Origin: Oscillospiraceae bacterium NTUH-002-81
Lineage (GTDB): Bacteria; Bacillota; Clostridia; Lachnospirales; Lachnospiraceae
DNA: 64,000 nt
NCBI GenBank assembly: GCA_032620915.1
Contig: CP136052.1
Coordinates: forward strand, 713,001 to 777,000
Direction: 5' to 3'
Shown here: positions 35,173-49,100 of the stretch, piece by piece
Layout of the letters: each line of letters opens with the position of its first letter
Position numbering within the stretch: position 1 is the first letter of the stretch
Position numbers and translations under genes: made by a program
The notes under the pieces: generated by a model
The model's input: the letters and a program-made list of their open reading frames with translations, nothing else
Told to the model about the DNA's origin: nothing
Databases searched by the model: none

Positions 35173-35222
35173 AGAGGGGGGCCGGACTGTGCTTGACTGC
35201 GCAGCCCTGCTCCCCTTTTTTG
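35173..35222 (+). terminator. terminator after rplA
   Basis: GC-rich hairpin with arms AGAGGGGGGCCGG-CTGTGC and GCGCAG-CCCTGCTCCCCT (small bulges), followed by a T6 run. Confidence 0.85.
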
Positions 35223-35239
35223 TACTTTTGTACAAATCA

Positions 35240-35269
35240 TTGGCTGAAACCTTTGTTTTATGGTAAAAT
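35240..35269 (+). promoter_or_regulatory. promoter of the DUF2142-like gene
   Basis: TTGGCT (35240-35245), 18-base spacer, TAAAAT (35264-35269). Confidence 0.55.
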
Positions 35270-35299
35270 GTTGTATGTCTCATACGGGGAGAAGCCGGT

Positions 35300-37114
35300 G
35301 TGGCATTGACGAAAACGAAATGTTTTGAAAAATTGGGAAAATATGGAGAAAACAGGGGTATGAATAAGAAAAATGAGAAGTTCTGGCGGATCGTGTTTGT
35401 GCTCTTCCTGCTGGGACTGTTTGGCGCCTTTTTCCTCTGGAGCATGATGCAGCCCTTCGGGGCGCCGCCGGATGAAAAAGAGCGGTTTAAAATTGTGGAA
35501 TTTATTGTAAAACACGGCAAGCTGCCGCATGGCGGAGACCCGGAGATCCTACTCTATGGATGGGGGTTTTCCTACGGCTTCCAGCCGATCCTTTCCTATA
35601 TATTCTCGGCGGGGATCGTGAAGGTGGTCAGCCTGTTTTCTGACAGCGAATATATCATCGAAGTGGCAGGTCGTTTTTTCAACGTCCTTCTGGGCGTGAT
35701 GATGGCGGCAGTCGTCTGGAAATTATCCTCCCGGCTGTTTAAGGAGCGCAGCACCTCGCTGTTGTTCACCTTCCTTGTCTGCCTCCTGCCCCAGTGCATG
35801 TTCATGCATACGTATGTGAATGTGGATTCTCTGGCACTTTTGTCGTCGGGCATCATCGTATATGCCTGGATCGAAGGGCTGGAGACCAAGTGGAATCGGC
35901 GCAGCTGCTGGATTCTTGGCATTGGCATGGGTCTGTGCGCTATGTCCTACTATGACGCTTACGGCTTCCTGCTGTGTAGCATTCCTGTCTTTGTACAGAG
36001 CTTTGTCCATAAGAAAACGGATGGCAAAGGCATTGAGATCGAATGGAAAGAGATGATTCGCAAGGGACTGCTGGCAGGCGGCATCGCCTTTGTCATTGCA
36101 GGCTGGTGGTTCATCCGCAGCGCGATCCTGTACGACGGCGATTTTCTGGGACTTCGCACCCGGGACGAGTACGCGGAAATGTATGCGTTCAAATGGCTGA
36201 AGCCGTCCAGTGCGCCGACCTGGCACAATGCGGGATTCTCCATGTGGGACATGATGACCCAGACCACTTATTTCTTGCTGCTGGCCCGCAGCTTTGTGGG
36301 CATGTTCGAGCACATGAGCCTGGTGCTGCTGCCCTGGATGTATCCGGTGTATTATGCGATTTTCATTATCGGATTTGTTGGGGCGGTCATTGCGCTGGTG
36401 CAGCGGGGGATCAGGAAAAAGAAAGCTGCTGTTGGTAATGTACAGAAAATAGAAAGCGTAGTGCCTGGGACAGATTCTGCGGTGGAGCGCTTGGAGAGAT
36501 CAGATATTGCGAAAACTTCGCAGGGAGAACAGAATCAGGCTGCCGAAAAGACAAGGGCGAACGGCTGTGCAATGACCGACGGCATCCTGGCGATGAAGAT
36601 CGACCGGCAGTCCTCCATCATTTTTCATATTTGTATGGTGGCCTGTATCATCATCCCCAACATCCTGTGCCTGTGGGCATCCTATGATGTGGATTATCAG
36701 CCCCAGGGAAGATACATCCTGCCGATGATCATTCCCTTTATGTACGTGGTGGCCTACGGCATCCGATGCCTGGCATCCGCGGCCTTCCGTAAGGATGAGC
36801 GGCTGGGCAACGCCATCATTTTCTGCGCAGCTATTTTTGTGCTGGTGCTGGCACTGCTTGTATATAAGAAGATTGTTTTTACAAAATATTACTTTAACTT
36901 CATCAACCTGATCAAATCCGACTGGAAAACCTTTTTCCACTTTTTAGGTAGCAACAGTTCGGTCGCGCAATTCGCAGAATCGTGCTTTCGCACTTTTCGC
37001 TGCTACACAGCTACTTTCTGCTCATTTTCTTGCGCTCTGTTCATGCCTGCACTCGATCAGCTATTCGTGCAAGCACGATCGCTGTTCTCGTTTGTCATGA
37101 TTGAACTGTTGTAA
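35300..37114 (+). CDS. DUF2142-like polytopic membrane protein inserted between rplA and rplJ
   Basis: A 604-residue membrane protein with about 12 TM helices. The early PPDEKERFKIVEFIVKHGKL after TM 1 and the helix pattern resemble DUF2142 and GT-C glycosyltransferases of cell-surface polymer synthesis; a cytoplasmic loop (about residues 375-430) is charged. GTG 35300 has GGGGAG 8 bases upstream; ATG 35360 is an alternative. The last 50 residues (from about base 36950) are Phe/Cys-rich and read through an intergenic repeat element, so the native C-terminus has probably been replaced. It has its own promoter, and rplJ starts independently downstream. Confidence 0.7.
   Translation: MALTKTKCFEKLGKYGENRGMNKKNEKFWRIVFVLFLLGLFGAFFLWSMMQPFGAPPDEKERFKIVEFIVKHGKLPHGGDPEILLYGWGFSYGFQPILSYIFSAGIVKVVSLFSDSEYIIEVAGRFFNVLLGVMMAAVVWKLSSRLFKERSTSLLFTFLVCLLPQCMFMHTYVNVDSLALLSSGIIVYAWIEGLETKWNRRSCWILGIGMGLCAMSYYDAYGFLLCSIPVFVQSFVHKKTDGKGIEIEWKEMIRKGLLAGGIAFVIAGWWFIRSAILYDGDFLGLRTRDEYAEMYAFKWLKPSSAPTWHNAGFSMWDMMTQTTYFLLLARSFVGMFEHMSLVLLPWMYPVYYAIFIIGFVGAVIALVQRGIRKKKAAVGNVQKIESVVPGTDSAVERLERSDIAKTSQGEQNQAAEKTRANGCAMTDGILAMKIDRQSSIIFHICMVACIIIPNILCLWASYDVDYQPQGRYILPMIIPFMYVVAYGIRCLASAAFRKDERLGNAIIFCAAIFVLVLALLVYKKIVFTKYYFNFINLIKSDWKTFFHFLGSNSSVAQFAESCFRTFRCYTATFCSFSCALFMPALDQLFVQARSLFSFVMIELL
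36953..37110 (+). repeat. AGTTCAG-bounded intergenic repeat, copy 1 (before rplJ promoter)
   Basis: Ends AACAGTTC (36953-36960) and GAACTGTT (37103-37110) are inverted. Inside are GTGC-TTTC-GCAC and CGTGC-AA-GCACG hairpins. The left end GTTCGGTCGCGCAATTC matches copy 2 (GTTCAGTCGCGCCATTC at 47694) and copy 3 read in reverse. It ends 12 bases before the -35 of rplJ and also forms the last codons of the upstream membrane protein gene. Confidence 0.75.
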
Positions 37115-37122
37115 AAAAGTTC

Positions 37123-37151
37123 TTGACGGACGCGGCTGGATATGCTATTCT
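37123..37151 (+). promoter_or_regulatory. promoter of rplJ-rplL
   Basis: TTGACG (37123-37128), 17-base spacer, extended -10 TGCTATTCT (-10 at 37146-37151). The L10 leader follows. Confidence 0.8.
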
Positions 37152-37170
37152 GTTTAAGGTCATTTTGACC

Positions 37171-37286
37171 ACACTGCCGAAGACAGCAGGTGCCGAAAGG
37201 CATAAGTTGAAAACGCCTGCCGAGGAAACATTCATCATACGGAATGATTTTTGACCTCTTATGTCTGCGGATGTAAGAGGTTTTTT
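37171..37286 (+). ncRNA. ribosomal protein L10 leader with attenuator
   Basis: CTGCCGAAGACAGCAGGTGC ... CGCCTGCCGAGG matches the conserved core of the Firmicute L10 leader, to which the L10(L12) complex binds. It is followed by the terminator hairpin CCTCTTA (37255-37261) with TAAGAGG (37274-37280) and T6, so excess L10 causes early termination. It lies between the rplJ promoter and rplJ. Confidence 0.88.
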
Positions 37287-37327
37287 GCGGCGGTACATCA
37301 TCATTTTAAGAAGGAGGTGCACCTATC

Positions 37328-37817
37328 ATGGCAAAGATCGAACTCAAGAAACCTGTCGTTGAGGAGATTAACGGCAACGTGAAAGACGCAGCATGCGTTG
37401 TTCTGGTAAGCTATTCCGGAATCACTGTTGAGCAGGATACTGCTCTGCGTAAGGAAATGAGAGAGAATGGTATCACTTATAAGGTTTATAAGAATACCAT
37501 GATGAGACTTGCTTTCGATGGTACAGCATGTGAGGCTCTGGACAAACATCTGGAGGGAACAAACGCAATCGCAATTTCCAAGGACGATGCAACTGCTCCG
37601 GCCAGAATTCTTGCAAAGAATGCAAAAGAACATTAAGTGTCTGGAGATGAAGGCTGGTATCGTTGAGGGCCAGTACTATGATGCGGCTGGAATCAATGCA
37701 ATCGCAAGCGTTCCGTCCAGAGAGGAACTTCTCGGAAAACTGCTTGGCAGCATCCAGTCCCCTATCGCAAACTTCGCACGTGTCATCAGCCAGATTGCAG
37801 AAAGCAAAGAGGCCTAG
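37328..37817 (+). CDS. rplJ: 50S ribosomal protein L10, with single-base frameshift
   Basis: L10 forms the base of the L7/L12 stalk. The frame from ATG 37328 (AGGAGG upstream) reads AKIELKKPVVEEINGNVKDA to ARILAKNAKEH and stops at TAA 37634-37636. Deleting one T of CATTAAG (37633-37634) continues directly into KCLEMKAGIVEGQYYDAAGI ... PSREELLGKLLGSIQSPIAN, the regular second half of L10, ending at 37817 (about 162 residues). Because L10 is essential or nearly so, the break is most likely a sequencing or assembly error. It is controlled by the L10 leader. Confidence 0.93.
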
Positions 37818-37818
37818 A

Positions 37819-38221
37819 GCACTTAGCGAAAGCAAGACGAATGTCGCAGCTTGAGGTTAGTGCGAAGGCCGTTCGCGAACCTTATCGAGCCCAAACCATC
37901 AGGAGCGGGGCGAGGTTAGTTGAGCGAACATACGTGAAGGCACTTAGCGAAAGCAAGACGAAAGTCGCAGCTTGAGGTTAGTGCGAAGGCCGTTCGCGAA
38001 CCTTATCGAGCCCAAGCCGTCAGGCGACGGGCGAAATTAGTTGAGCGAACACACGAGAAGGCACTTAGCGAAAGCAAGACGAAAGTCGCAGCTTGAGGTT
38101 AGTGCGAAGGCCGTTCGCGAACCTTATCGAGCCCAAGCCGTTAGGCACCGGGCGAAATTAGTTGAGCGAACATACGAGAAGGCACTTAGCGAAAGCAAGA
38201 CGAAAGTCGCAGCTTGAGGTT
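37819..38221 (+). repeat. 121-bp tandem repeat between rplJ and rplL (3.3 copies)
   Basis: Units begin GCACTTAGCG at 37819, 37940, 38061 and 38182 (the last is cut after 40 bases), so the period is exactly 121. Each unit can fold: GCACT...AGTGC closes a stem holding the GAC-GAAA-GTC and GC-GAAA-GC tetraloops, followed by the self-complementary GTTCGCGAAC. Units differ at only a few bases. The gap between rplJ and rplL is normally short, so this is an insertion or expansion in the transcript. It holds no ORF of note. Confidence 0.92.
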
Positions 38222-38286
38222 ATGCGGCAACTATATCAGGCAGCTTAAGCAGCTGCACAAATATTATTATAATGGAGGAAAATAAA

Positions 38287-38661
38287 ATGGCAAAGTTAAC
38301 AACCGCTGAGTTTATCGAAGCTATCAAAGAGTTAAGCGTATTAGAGTTAAACGAGTTAGTAAAAGCATGTGAAGAGGAGTTCGGTGTATCCGCAGCAGCA
38401 GGCGTTGTTGTAGCAGCAGCAGGCGGCGCAGCTGAGGCAGCTGAGGAGAAGACTGAGTTCGACGTTGAGCTGACTGAGGTTGGCGGCGCTAAGGTTAAGG
38501 TTATCAAGGTTGTTCGTGAGATCACCGGCCTGGGCCTGAAGGAAGCTAAGGATCTCGTAGACGGAGCTCCGAAGGTTCTGAAAGAGGGCGTTTCCAAGGA
38601 AGAGGCTGAGGGCATCAAGACCAAACTCGAGGCTGAGGGCGCTAAAGTTACCATCAAATAA
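38287..38661 (+). CDS. rplL: 50S ribosomal protein L7/L12
   Basis: A 124-residue acidic, Ala-rich protein: [20 protein letters not shown], hinge [20 protein letters not shown], and C-terminal domain [20 protein letters not shown]. Recruits translation factors to the ribosome. ATG 38287 follows GGAGG by 8 bases. It is cotranscribed with rplJ across the tandem repeats and ends at a strong terminator. Confidence 0.97.
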   Translation: MAKLTTAEFIEAIKELSVLELNELVKACEEEFGVSAAAGVVVAAAGGAAEAAEEKTEFDVELTEVGGAKVKVIKVVREITGLGLKEAKDLVDGAPKVLKEGVSKEEAEGIKTKLEAEGAKVTIK

Positions 38662-38678
38662 TCAAATGATGATGACCG

Positions 38679-38718
38679 ATCCCGGGAAGAAAATTCAACT
38701 TCCCGGGATTATTTTTTT
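38679..38718 (+). terminator. terminator after rplL
   Basis: ATCCCGGGAAG and CTTCCCGGGAT form a perfect 11-bp stem with a 9-base loop, followed by TATTTTTTT. It separates rplJL from rpoBC. Confidence 0.93.
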
Positions 38719-38720
38719 GA

Positions 38721-38879
38721 AACAGTTCAGCCATGTTTTCATGCAGACCGGATCCGGGCTTGCACGGAAGGCGGCCTGTGTGAAAATATGGACGGAGCGC
38801 CAGGTAATGAGCAAAAATGAGCTGCAAAGCAGCGGAGAGCATCGAAGATGCGGTTTTGCGAATGGCGCGTCTGAACTGT
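38721..38879 (-). repeat. AGTTCAG-bounded intergenic repeat, copy 3 (reverse, before rpoB promoter)
   Basis: AACAGTTCAG (38721-38730) and CTGAACTGT (38871-38879) are inverted ends. Read on the minus strand it begins AGTTCAGACGCGCCATTC and contains CAGCTCATTTTTGCTCAT followed by CTGGCGC, matching copy 2 almost base for base. It starts 3 bases after the rplL terminator and ends 38 bases before the rpoB promoter. Confidence 0.82.
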
Positions 38880-38917
38880 GCGTTGAAAAAGAATTATTTA
38901 AACGGTAAAAATAATAG

Positions 38918-38946
38918 TTGACAAGCATAAACACTGGTGCTACAAT
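38918..38946 (+). promoter_or_regulatory. promoter of rpoB-rpoC
   Basis: TTGACA (38918-38923), 17-base spacer, TACAAT (38941-38946), 72 bases before rpoB. Confidence 0.88.
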
Positions 38947-39018
38947 GTAGGGTGCACTATTGTGGTGGCATATGCCTACGCTTTAGAATGAACAGAAATG
39001 AACAAGGGGTGAACGTCA

Positions 39019-42859
<3,841 letters not shown>

Positions 42860-42874
42860 AAGGGAGTGCCGTAA

Positions 42875-45800
42875 ATGCCGGAAGTAAACAACAATGAAGC
42901 ATACCAGCCGATGACTTTTGATGCCATCAGAATTGGTCTCGCTTCTCCGGAAAAGATTCTGGAGTGGTCCAGAGGAGAAGTGAAGAAGCCCGAGACGATC
43001 AACTACCGGACGTTAAAGCCGGAGAAGGACGGACTGTTCTGTGAGCGTATTTTCGGACCGAGCAAAGACTGGGAGTGCCACTGCGGTAAATATAAGAAAA
43101 TCCGTTACAAAGGCGTTATCTGTGACCGCTGCGGTGTAGAGGTAACGAAGTCCAACGTTCGTCGTGAGCGTATGGGCCATATCAAGCTGGCAGCGCCGGT
43201 ATCCCATATCTGGTATTTCAAGGGAATTCCCAGCCGTATGGGACTGATCCTTGACCTGTCTCCGAGAACACTGGAGAAGGTACTGTACTTTGCTTCTTAC
43301 ATCGTTCTGGATCCCGGAACAACAAACCTGCAGTATAAGCAGGTGCTGTCCGAGCAGGAATACCAGAAAGCAAGAGAAGAACTGGGAAGCAGCTTCCGTG
43401 TCGGCATGGGCGCCGAGTCCATCAAGGAGCTGCTGCAGGCCATCGACCTGGAGAAAGAGGCTGTGACGCTGAAAGCAGAGCTGAAGAACGCTACCGGCCA
43501 GAAGCGTGCGAGAATCATCAAGCGCCTGGAGGTTGTAGAGTCCTTCCGCGGCTCAGGCAACAAGCCCGAGTGGATGATCATGGATGTGATCCCGGTCATC
43601 CCGCCGGATCTGCGTCCTATGGTACAGCTGGACGGCGGCCGTTTTGCCACCAGTGACCTGAACGATTTATACAGAAGAATCATCAACCGTAACAACCGTC
43701 TGCAGAGACTGCTGGAGCTGGGCGCTCCGGATATCATTGTCCGCAATGAGAAACGGATGCTGCAGGAGGCAGTGGATGCCCTGATCGACAACGGAAGAAG
43801 AGGACGTCCGGTAACCGGCCCCGGTAACCGTGCGCTGAAATCTCTTTCCGATATGCTGAAAGGTAAGTCCGGACGTTTCCGTCAGAACCTGCTCGGTAAG
43901 AGAGTTGACTATTCCGGACGTTCCGTTATCGTCGTAGGACCGGAGCTGAAGATTTATCAGTGCGGTCTGCCGAAGGAGATGGCCATCGAGCTGTTCAAGC
44001 CTTTCGTTATGAAGGAGCTGGTTGCCAACGGAACCTCTCACAATATCAAAAATGCGAAGAAGATGGTTGAGCGCCTGCAGCCGGAGGTATGGGACGTTCT
44101 CGAGAACGTCATTAAGGAGCACCCGGTTATGCTGAACCGTGCACCTACACTGCACCGTCTGGGTATCCAGGCATTTGAGCCGATCCTGGTAGAAGGTAAG
44201 GCAATCAAGCTGCATCCGCTGGTTTGTACCGCATTCAACGCCGACTTCGACGGAGACCAGATGGCTGTTCATCTGCCGCTGTCCGTGGAAGCACAGTCTG
44301 AGTGCCGGTTCATGCTTCTTTCCCCGAACAACCTGCTGAAGCCGTCTGATGGCGGCCCGGTGGCTGTTCCTTCTCAGGATATGGTTCTTGGTATTTACTA
44401 TCTGACCCAGGAGCGTCCGGGAGACGTGGGAGAGGGCAAGGTATTCAAGAGCATCAACGAGGCGATCCTTGCTTACGAGAACAAGGTAGTTACCCTGCAT
44501 TCCAGAGTGACCGTCCGCGTGACCAAGACCATGCCGGATGGCACACAGCTGACAGGCAATGTTTCCTCCACCGTTGGAAGATTTATCTTCAATGAGATCA
44601 TACCCCAGGATCTGGGCTTTGTAGACAGAAGCGTTCCGGGCAATGAGCTGCTGCAGGAGATCGACTTCCTGGTAGGTAAGAAGCAGTTAAAGCAGATTCT
44701 GGAAAAAGTCATCAACACCCATGGCGCAGGCAAGACCGCAGAGGTGCTGGATAACATCAAGGCAATGGGATACAAATATTCCACCAGAGCTGCCATGACT
44801 GTATCCATTTCTGATATGACCGTGCCGCCGGAAAAACCGGAGCTGATCCAGAAAGCACAGGATACCGTTGACCTGATCACCAAGAACTACAAACGAGGCC
44901 TGATCACAGAGGAAGAGCGTTATAAGGAAGTTGTCGAGACCTGGAAAGAGACCGATGATATCCTGACGAAAGCCCTGCTGGACGGCCTGGATAAATACAA
45001 CAACATCTTCATGATGGCTGACTCCGGAGCCCGTGGTTCCGATAAGCAGATCAAACAGCTGGCCGGTATGCGAGGCCTGATGGCAGATACGACCGGTCAC
45101 ACCATCGAGATGCCCATCAAGTCCAACTTCCGTGAAGGTCTTGACGTACTGGAGTACTTCATGTCTGCCCATGGCGCACGAAAAGGTATGTCTGATACCG
45201 CTCTGCGTACGGCTGACTCCGGTTACCTGACCCGTCGAATGGTTGACGTTTCTCAGGAGCTGATCATCCGTGAGACAGACTGCAGCGAGGGCAAGGACGA
45301 GATCCCGGGCATGATCGTTAAGGCATTCCGCGATGGCCGTGAGGAGATCGAGGGCCTGAAGGACCGTATCACAGGAAGAGTTTCCTGCGAGGATATCTAT
45401 GACAAAGACGGCGAGCTCATCGTGAAGAAGAATCACATGATCACACCGAAGCGTGCAGCACGGATCATGGCCACCGGCGTAGAGCAGGTGAAGATCCGTA
45501 CCATCCTGACCTGCCGCTGCCACAGCGGTATCTGTGCAAAATGCTATGGCGCCAACATGGCCACCGGCGAGGCTGTACAGGTGGGCGAGGCAGTCGGAAT
45601 CATCGCAGCACAGTCCATCGGTGAGCCTGGTACACAGCTGACCATGAGAACCTTCCACAGCGGCGGTGTTGCCGGCGGCGATATCACACAGGGTCTTCCC
45701 CGTGTCGAGGAGCTGTTCGAGGCAAGAAAGCCCAAGGGACTTGCCATTATCACAGAGTTCGCAGGAACTGCTGTCATCAAAGATACAAAGAAGAAACGCG

Positions 45801-46576
45801 AGATCATCGTTACCAACAACGAGACCGGCGAATCCAAGGCGTACCTCATTCCTTACGGTTCCAGAATCAAGGTTCAGGACGGACAGGAGCTGGAGGCCGG
45901 CGATGAGCTGACAGAAGGTAGCGTGAACCCGCACGATATCCTGAAGATCAAGGGTGTTCGTTCCGTACAGGACTACATGCTGCAGGAAGTACAGCGTGTA
46001 TACCGTCTGCAGGGTGTTGATATCAGCGATAAGCACATTGAGGTGATCGTTCGTCAGATGCTTCGTAAGGTAAGAATCGAGGAGAGCGGAGATTCCGAAT
46101 ATCTGCCGGGTACCCTGGTAGACATCCTTGATTTCGAGGATCTGAACGAAGAGCTGATCAAAGAAGGAAAGGCGCCTGCAGAGGGCAAGCAGATCATGCT
46201 TGGTATCACCAAGGCTGCACTGGCAACCAATTCCTTCATGTCTGCCGCATCCTTCCAGGAGACAACCAAGGTTCTGACCGAGGCTGCCATCAAGGGTAAG
46301 GTCGATCCGCTGATCGGTCTGAAGGAGAACGTTATCATCGGTAAACTGATTCCTGCCGGAACCGGTATGAAGCGTTACCGCAACGTAAAACTGGATACGG
46401 ATATGGAAGAAACCGACGAGCTGGAATTTGCCGAGGAGCCGGAAGACGACGAGGAGCTGAATTTCAGCGAGAAAGTGGACGACGATGCACTGGCTGATGA
46501 GGATTCTGAAAGCGCAGACGAGGCAGAAACATCTGCTGAGGAAGCTGCTGACGAGGACGAAGAGCCGGAAGCATAA
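42875..46576 (+). CDS. rpoC: RNA polymerase subunit beta'
   Basis: A 1233-residue beta' subunit. The N-terminal zinc site ([20 protein letters not shown]), the catalytic NADFDGDQM loop and the C-terminal zinc site ([13 protein letters not shown]) are intact. GGGAG precedes ATG 42875. The last 50 residues are a highly acidic Asp/Glu/Ala tail. Frame is complete without shifts. Ends at a terminator (46594-46625). Confidence 0.98.
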   Translation: MPEVNNNEAYQPMTFDAIRIGLASPEKILEWSRGEVKKPETINYRTLKPEKDGLFCERIFGPSKDWECHCGKYKKIRYKGVICDRCGVEVTKSNVRRERMGHIKLAAPVSHIWYFKGIPSRMGLILDLSPRTLEKVLYFASYIVLDPGTTNLQYKQVLSEQEYQKAREELGSSFRVGMGAESIKELLQAIDLEKEAVTLKAELKNATGQKRARIIKRLEVVESFRGSGNKPEWMIMDVIPVIPPDLRPMVQLDGGRFATSDLNDLYRRIINRNNRLQRLLELGAPDIIVRNEKRMLQEAVDALIDNGRRGRPVTGPGNRALKSLSDMLKGKSGRFRQNLLGKRVDYSGRSVIVVGPELKIYQCGLPKEMAIELFKPFVMKELVANGTSHNIKNAKKMVERLQPEVWDVLENVIKEHPVMLNRAPTLHRLGIQAFEPILVEGKAIKLHPLVCTAFNADFDGDQMAVHLPLSVEAQSECRFMLLSPNNLLKPSDGGPVAVPSQDMVLGIYYLTQERPGDVGEGKVFKSINEAILAYENKVVTLHSRVTVRVTKTMPDGTQLTGNVSSTVGRFIFNEIIPQDLGFVDRSVPGNELLQEIDFLVGKKQLKQILEKVINTHGAGKTAEVLDNIKAMGYKYSTRAAMTVSISDMTVPPEKPELIQKAQDTVDLITKNYKRGLITEEERYKEVVETWKETDDILTKALLDGLDKYNNIFMMADSGARGSDKQIKQLAGMRGLMADTTGHTIEMPIKSNFREGLDVLEYFMSAHGARKGMSDTALRTADSGYLTRRMVDVSQELIIRETDCSEGKDEIPGMIVKAFRDGREEIEGLKDRITGRVSCEDIYDKDGELIVKKNHMITPKRAARIMATGVEQVKIRTILTCRCHSGICAKCYGANMATGEAVQVGEAVGIIAAQSIGEPGTQLTMRTFHSGGVAGGDITQGLPRVEELFEARKPKGLAIITEFAGTAVIKDTKKKREIIVTNNETGESKAYLIPYGSRIKVQDGQELEAGDELTEGSVNPHDILKIKGVRSVQDYMLQEVQRVYRLQGVDISDKHIEVIVRQMLRKVRIEESGDSEYLPGTLVDILDFEDLNEELIKEGKAPAEGKQIMLGITKAALATNSFMSAASFQETTKVLTEAAIKGKVDPLIGLKENVIIGKLIPAGTGMKRYRNVKLDTDMEETDELEFAEEPEDDEELNFSEKVDDDALADEDSESADEAETSAEEAADEDEEPEA

Positions 46577-46593
46577 AATCAAGCCGAGATACA

Positions 46594-46625
46594 GGGGCGG
46601 GGCTGCGAAGCAGTCCTGCCCTTTT
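46594..46625 (+). terminator. terminator after rpoC
   Basis: GGGGCGGGGCTGC - GAA - GCAGTCCTGCCC forms a GC-rich hairpin followed by TTTT. The next 180 bases to the transporter gene show only a weak TAAAAT -10 box near its start. Confidence 0.8.
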
Positions 46626-46805
46626 CGTTGCCCTGAATGCAAAAGGAGACATTGTCAACAGGACAGGAACCTTCGCGAGGATACTGTTTATTATGCATCA
46701 ATAGAAGGAAAATACAGATGTCTTATGGTAAGGTGGCAAAATATCGAAGAATGATCTGTTACAGGATTCTTTCTGGTTTGTTGTAAAATAGGAGAAGTAG
46801 AAGAA

Positions 46806-47681
46806 ATGAACCGAGATAAAAAATACATCGGCGGCATCGTTGCCCTGTTTCTGGCGGCTTTCGCCTGGGGCTCTGCCTACACGGTGATGAAATCCAATCT
46901 GGAAATCTTTCCGGCCATGTGGCTGCTGGGCATCCGTTTTGCCATCGCCGGAGCGCTGATGGCGGTGATCTGTCTGCCAAAATGGAAAGAACTGGACAGA
47001 CAGACGGTATGCCATGGTGTCTGGATGGGCATGCTTTTATATATGGAGTTTTTCTTTTTCACGGTGGGGATCCAGTACACCACTGCTTCCCGGTCGGCCT
47101 TTGTGGTGGCGGCCTACATCATCTTTGTACCGGGTGCCTACTGGCTCGTATTCCGGAAACGCCCGGGGAAACTGGATGTGGCGGCGTCGGTCACCTGCCT
47201 GCTGGGGGCGGCCATCATTTTGCTGGACAGCGCTGGCGGCGGCATCAACAAAGGAGACCTCCTGACCGTGGGCAGCTCCCTGTTCTATGCGGTACATGTC
47301 ATGTACGGCTCCGTGTATGCCAAGCAGCACAGTCCCTTATTGCTGAACATGCTGCAGATCGGCACCGCCGGGATCATCGGGCTGGCGGCGGCATTTCTCA
47401 CCACCCCGTTTCCGACGGGGGTGCAGTTCGCGGACTTTGGCGGTGCCATTTACCTGGCGGTGGGCTCCACCATCATCCCGTATCTGTTAAGCCTGGTGGG
47501 ACAGCGCTACGTGCGGCCCACCACCAGTGCTGTCATTCTTTCTTTTGAGAGTGTGTTCGGCTGCCTGGCCTCTGTGCTCGTGCTGGGGGATCGGCTGACA
47601 CCCCGGTTTGTGTTGGGGGCCGCTGTGGTGCTGTTTTCATTCTTTGTGGCAGAAGGGATTGTGCCAGGGATGAAGCGTTGA
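46806..47681 (+). CDS. EamA/DMT-family transporter
   Basis: A 291-residue protein with about ten TM helices in two EamA repeats: IVALFLAAFAWGSAYTVMKS opens the first and DLLTVGSSLFYAVHVMYGSV the second; the C-terminal half includes VRPTTSAVILSFESVFG. Members export amino acids or metabolites, or have unknown substrates. Start ATG 46806. It is monocistronic between rpoC and the rpsL operon, and its end abuts the intergenic repeat copy 2, which could serve as terminator. Substrate undecidable. Confidence 0.88.
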   Translation: MNRDKKYIGGIVALFLAAFAWGSAYTVMKSNLEIFPAMWLLGIRFAIAGALMAVICLPKWKELDRQTVCHGVWMGMLLYMEFFFFTVGIQYTTASRSAFVVAAYIIFVPGAYWLVFRKRPGKLDVAASVTCLLGAAIILLDSAGGGINKGDLLTVGSSLFYAVHVMYGSVYAKQHSPLLLNMLQIGTAGIIGLAAAFLTTPFPTGVQFADFGGAIYLAVGSTIIPYLLSLVGQRYVRPTTSAVILSFESVFGCLASVLVLGDRLTPRFVLGAAVVLFSFFVAEGIVPGMKR

Positions 47682-47688
47682 TTTGTTT

Positions 47689-47820
47689 AAAAAGTTCAGT
47701 CGCGCCATTCCCACAGCTCATTTTTGCTCATGAACTGGCGCTCAGCCCATCCGTCCACGTTGCCGCTCTTACGTGCGAGCACGACGCCCGGCAGCATGAG
47801 ACGGCTGGCTGAACTTTTTT
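47689..47820 (+). repeat. AGTTCAG-bounded intergenic repeat, copy 2 (before rpsL promoter)
   Basis: AAAAAGTTCAG (47689-47699) and CTGAACTTTTT (47809-47819) form inverted ends, with a CGTGC-GA-GCACG hairpin inside and CAGCTCATTTTTGCTCAT as in copy 3. It follows the transporter gene by 7 bases and ends 11 bases before the -35 of the rpsL promoter; its T-run could end transcription. Confidence 0.82.
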
Positions 47821-47831
47821 CACAAAGGGGC

Positions 47832-47860
47832 TTGACAAGAAAATGAGGGATTCGTATAAT
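47832..47860 (+). promoter_or_regulatory. promoter of the rpsL-rpsG-fusA-tuf operon
   Basis: TTGACA (47832-47837), 17-base spacer, TATAAT (47855-47860): perfect consensus. A leader of about 115 bases follows; I see no recognised motif in it. Confidence 0.93.
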
Positions 47861-47981
47861 AACTTAGTGTGCGCAAGAATGCATTTTCTTGGCGCGCACG
47901 CAATTCAGCAAGAGTCTGAATCAGCAGCCGCGACACAGAGCAGGAAAACCCTGCAACTGAATATTACAGGAGGTGAACAGG

Positions 47982-48404
47982 ATGCCTACATTTAACCAGT
48001 TAGTTAGAAAAGGAAGACAGACATCTGTAAAAAAATCTACAGCACCGGCTCTGTTAAAGAGCTACAACTCTTTAAAGAAGAGAGCAACAGATTCCAATTC
48101 TCCGCAGAAGAGAGGAGTTTGCACCGCTGTTAAGACCGCAACCCCGAAGAAGCCTAACTCTGCTTTAAGAAAGATCGCCAGAGTTCGTCTTTCCAACGGA
48201 ATTGAGGTAACAAGCTATATCCCCGGTGAGGGACACAACCTTCAGGAGCACAGCGTTGTGCTGATCCGTGGAGGAAGAGTTAAGGATTTACCTGGTACAA
48301 GATACCACATTGTCAGAGGTACACTGGATACCGCAGGCGTTGCCAAGAGAAGACAGGCACGTTCCAAGTACGGTGCAAAGAGACCGAAAGACGCTAAGAA
48401 ATAA
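47982..48404 (+). CDS. rpsL: 30S ribosomal protein S12
   Basis: A 140-residue protein, [20 protein letters not shown]. The decoding-site segment [17 protein letters not shown] has Lys at both positions where streptomycin-resistance changes occur (KKPNSA, and PGEGHNL for the second), so it reads as wild type. AGGAGG precedes ATG 47982. The 188 bases before rpsG hold no gene. Confidence 0.97.
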   Translation: MPTFNQLVRKGRQTSVKKSTAPALLKSYNSLKKRATDSNSPQKRGVCTAVKTATPKKPNSALRKIARVRLSNGIEVTSYIPGEGHNLQEHSVVLIRGGRVKDLPGTRYHIVRGTLDTAGVAKRRQARSKYGAKRPKDAKK

Positions 48405-48592
48405 GCAACTGTAGTTTTTTCGTATCACAAACAGAACTATGATTAGTGCGGTGATCCTGATATTGCCCTGACGGCTGCGGGTTTAATAGATAAAGGTTTA
48501 CGCGCGAACACAGTAGACACATGTGAGTACCGAAGATTTAATTGAAAACGGGCTTTCATAGTCCGCGAATCATAATTAAGGAGGGAAGTAAC

Positions 48593-49063
48593 GTGCCACG
48601 TAAAGGACATACTCAGAAAAGAGACGTATTAGCTGATCCGTTATACAATAACAAGGTGGTTACGAAGCTTATCAATAACATCATGTTAGATGGTAAGAAA
48701 GGTGTAGCCCAGAAGATCGTATATGGAGCATTTGACAAAGTCGCTGAAAAGACCGACAGACCTGCTCTTGAGGTATTTGAAGAGGCTATGAACAACATCA
48801 TGCCGGTACTGGAAGTAAAAGCAAGACGTATCGGTGGTGCTACCTATCAGGTTCCGATCGAGGTTAGACCGGAGAGAAGACAGGCACTCGGACTTCGTTG
48901 GATCACTCTGTACTCTCGTAAGAGAGGCGAGAAGACCATGGAAGAGAGACTGGCAAATGAGATTCTCGACGCTGCGAACAATACCGGAGCTTCTGTAAAG
49001 AAGAAAGAAGACATGCACAAGATGGCAGAGGCAAACAAGGCTTTCGCTCATTACAGATTCTAA
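48593..49063 (+). CDS. rpsG: 30S ribosomal protein S7
   Basis: A 156-residue protein, [40 protein letters not shown], normal S7 length. It nucleates assembly of the 30S head and is the usual autoregulator of the str operon. Start GTG 48593 follows AAGGAGGG by 7 bases; the upstream in-frame extension has no ribosome binding site. Confidence 0.97.
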   Translation: MPRKGHTQKRDVLADPLYNNKVVTKLINNIMLDGKKGVAQKIVYGAFDKVAEKTDRPALEVFEEAMNNIMPVLEVKARRIGGATYQVPIEVRPERRQALGLRWITLYSRKRGEKTMEERLANEILDAANNTGASVKKKEDMHKMAEANKAFAHYRF

Positions 49064-49100
49064 TTGTTTGCTATTGTTTTAATTTAAGGAGGAAAATACC

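Noticed and set aside
37819..38221. CRISPR array
   Set aside because: The 121-bp units are contiguous and nearly identical along their length, with no short repeat and variable spacer pattern and no cas genes.
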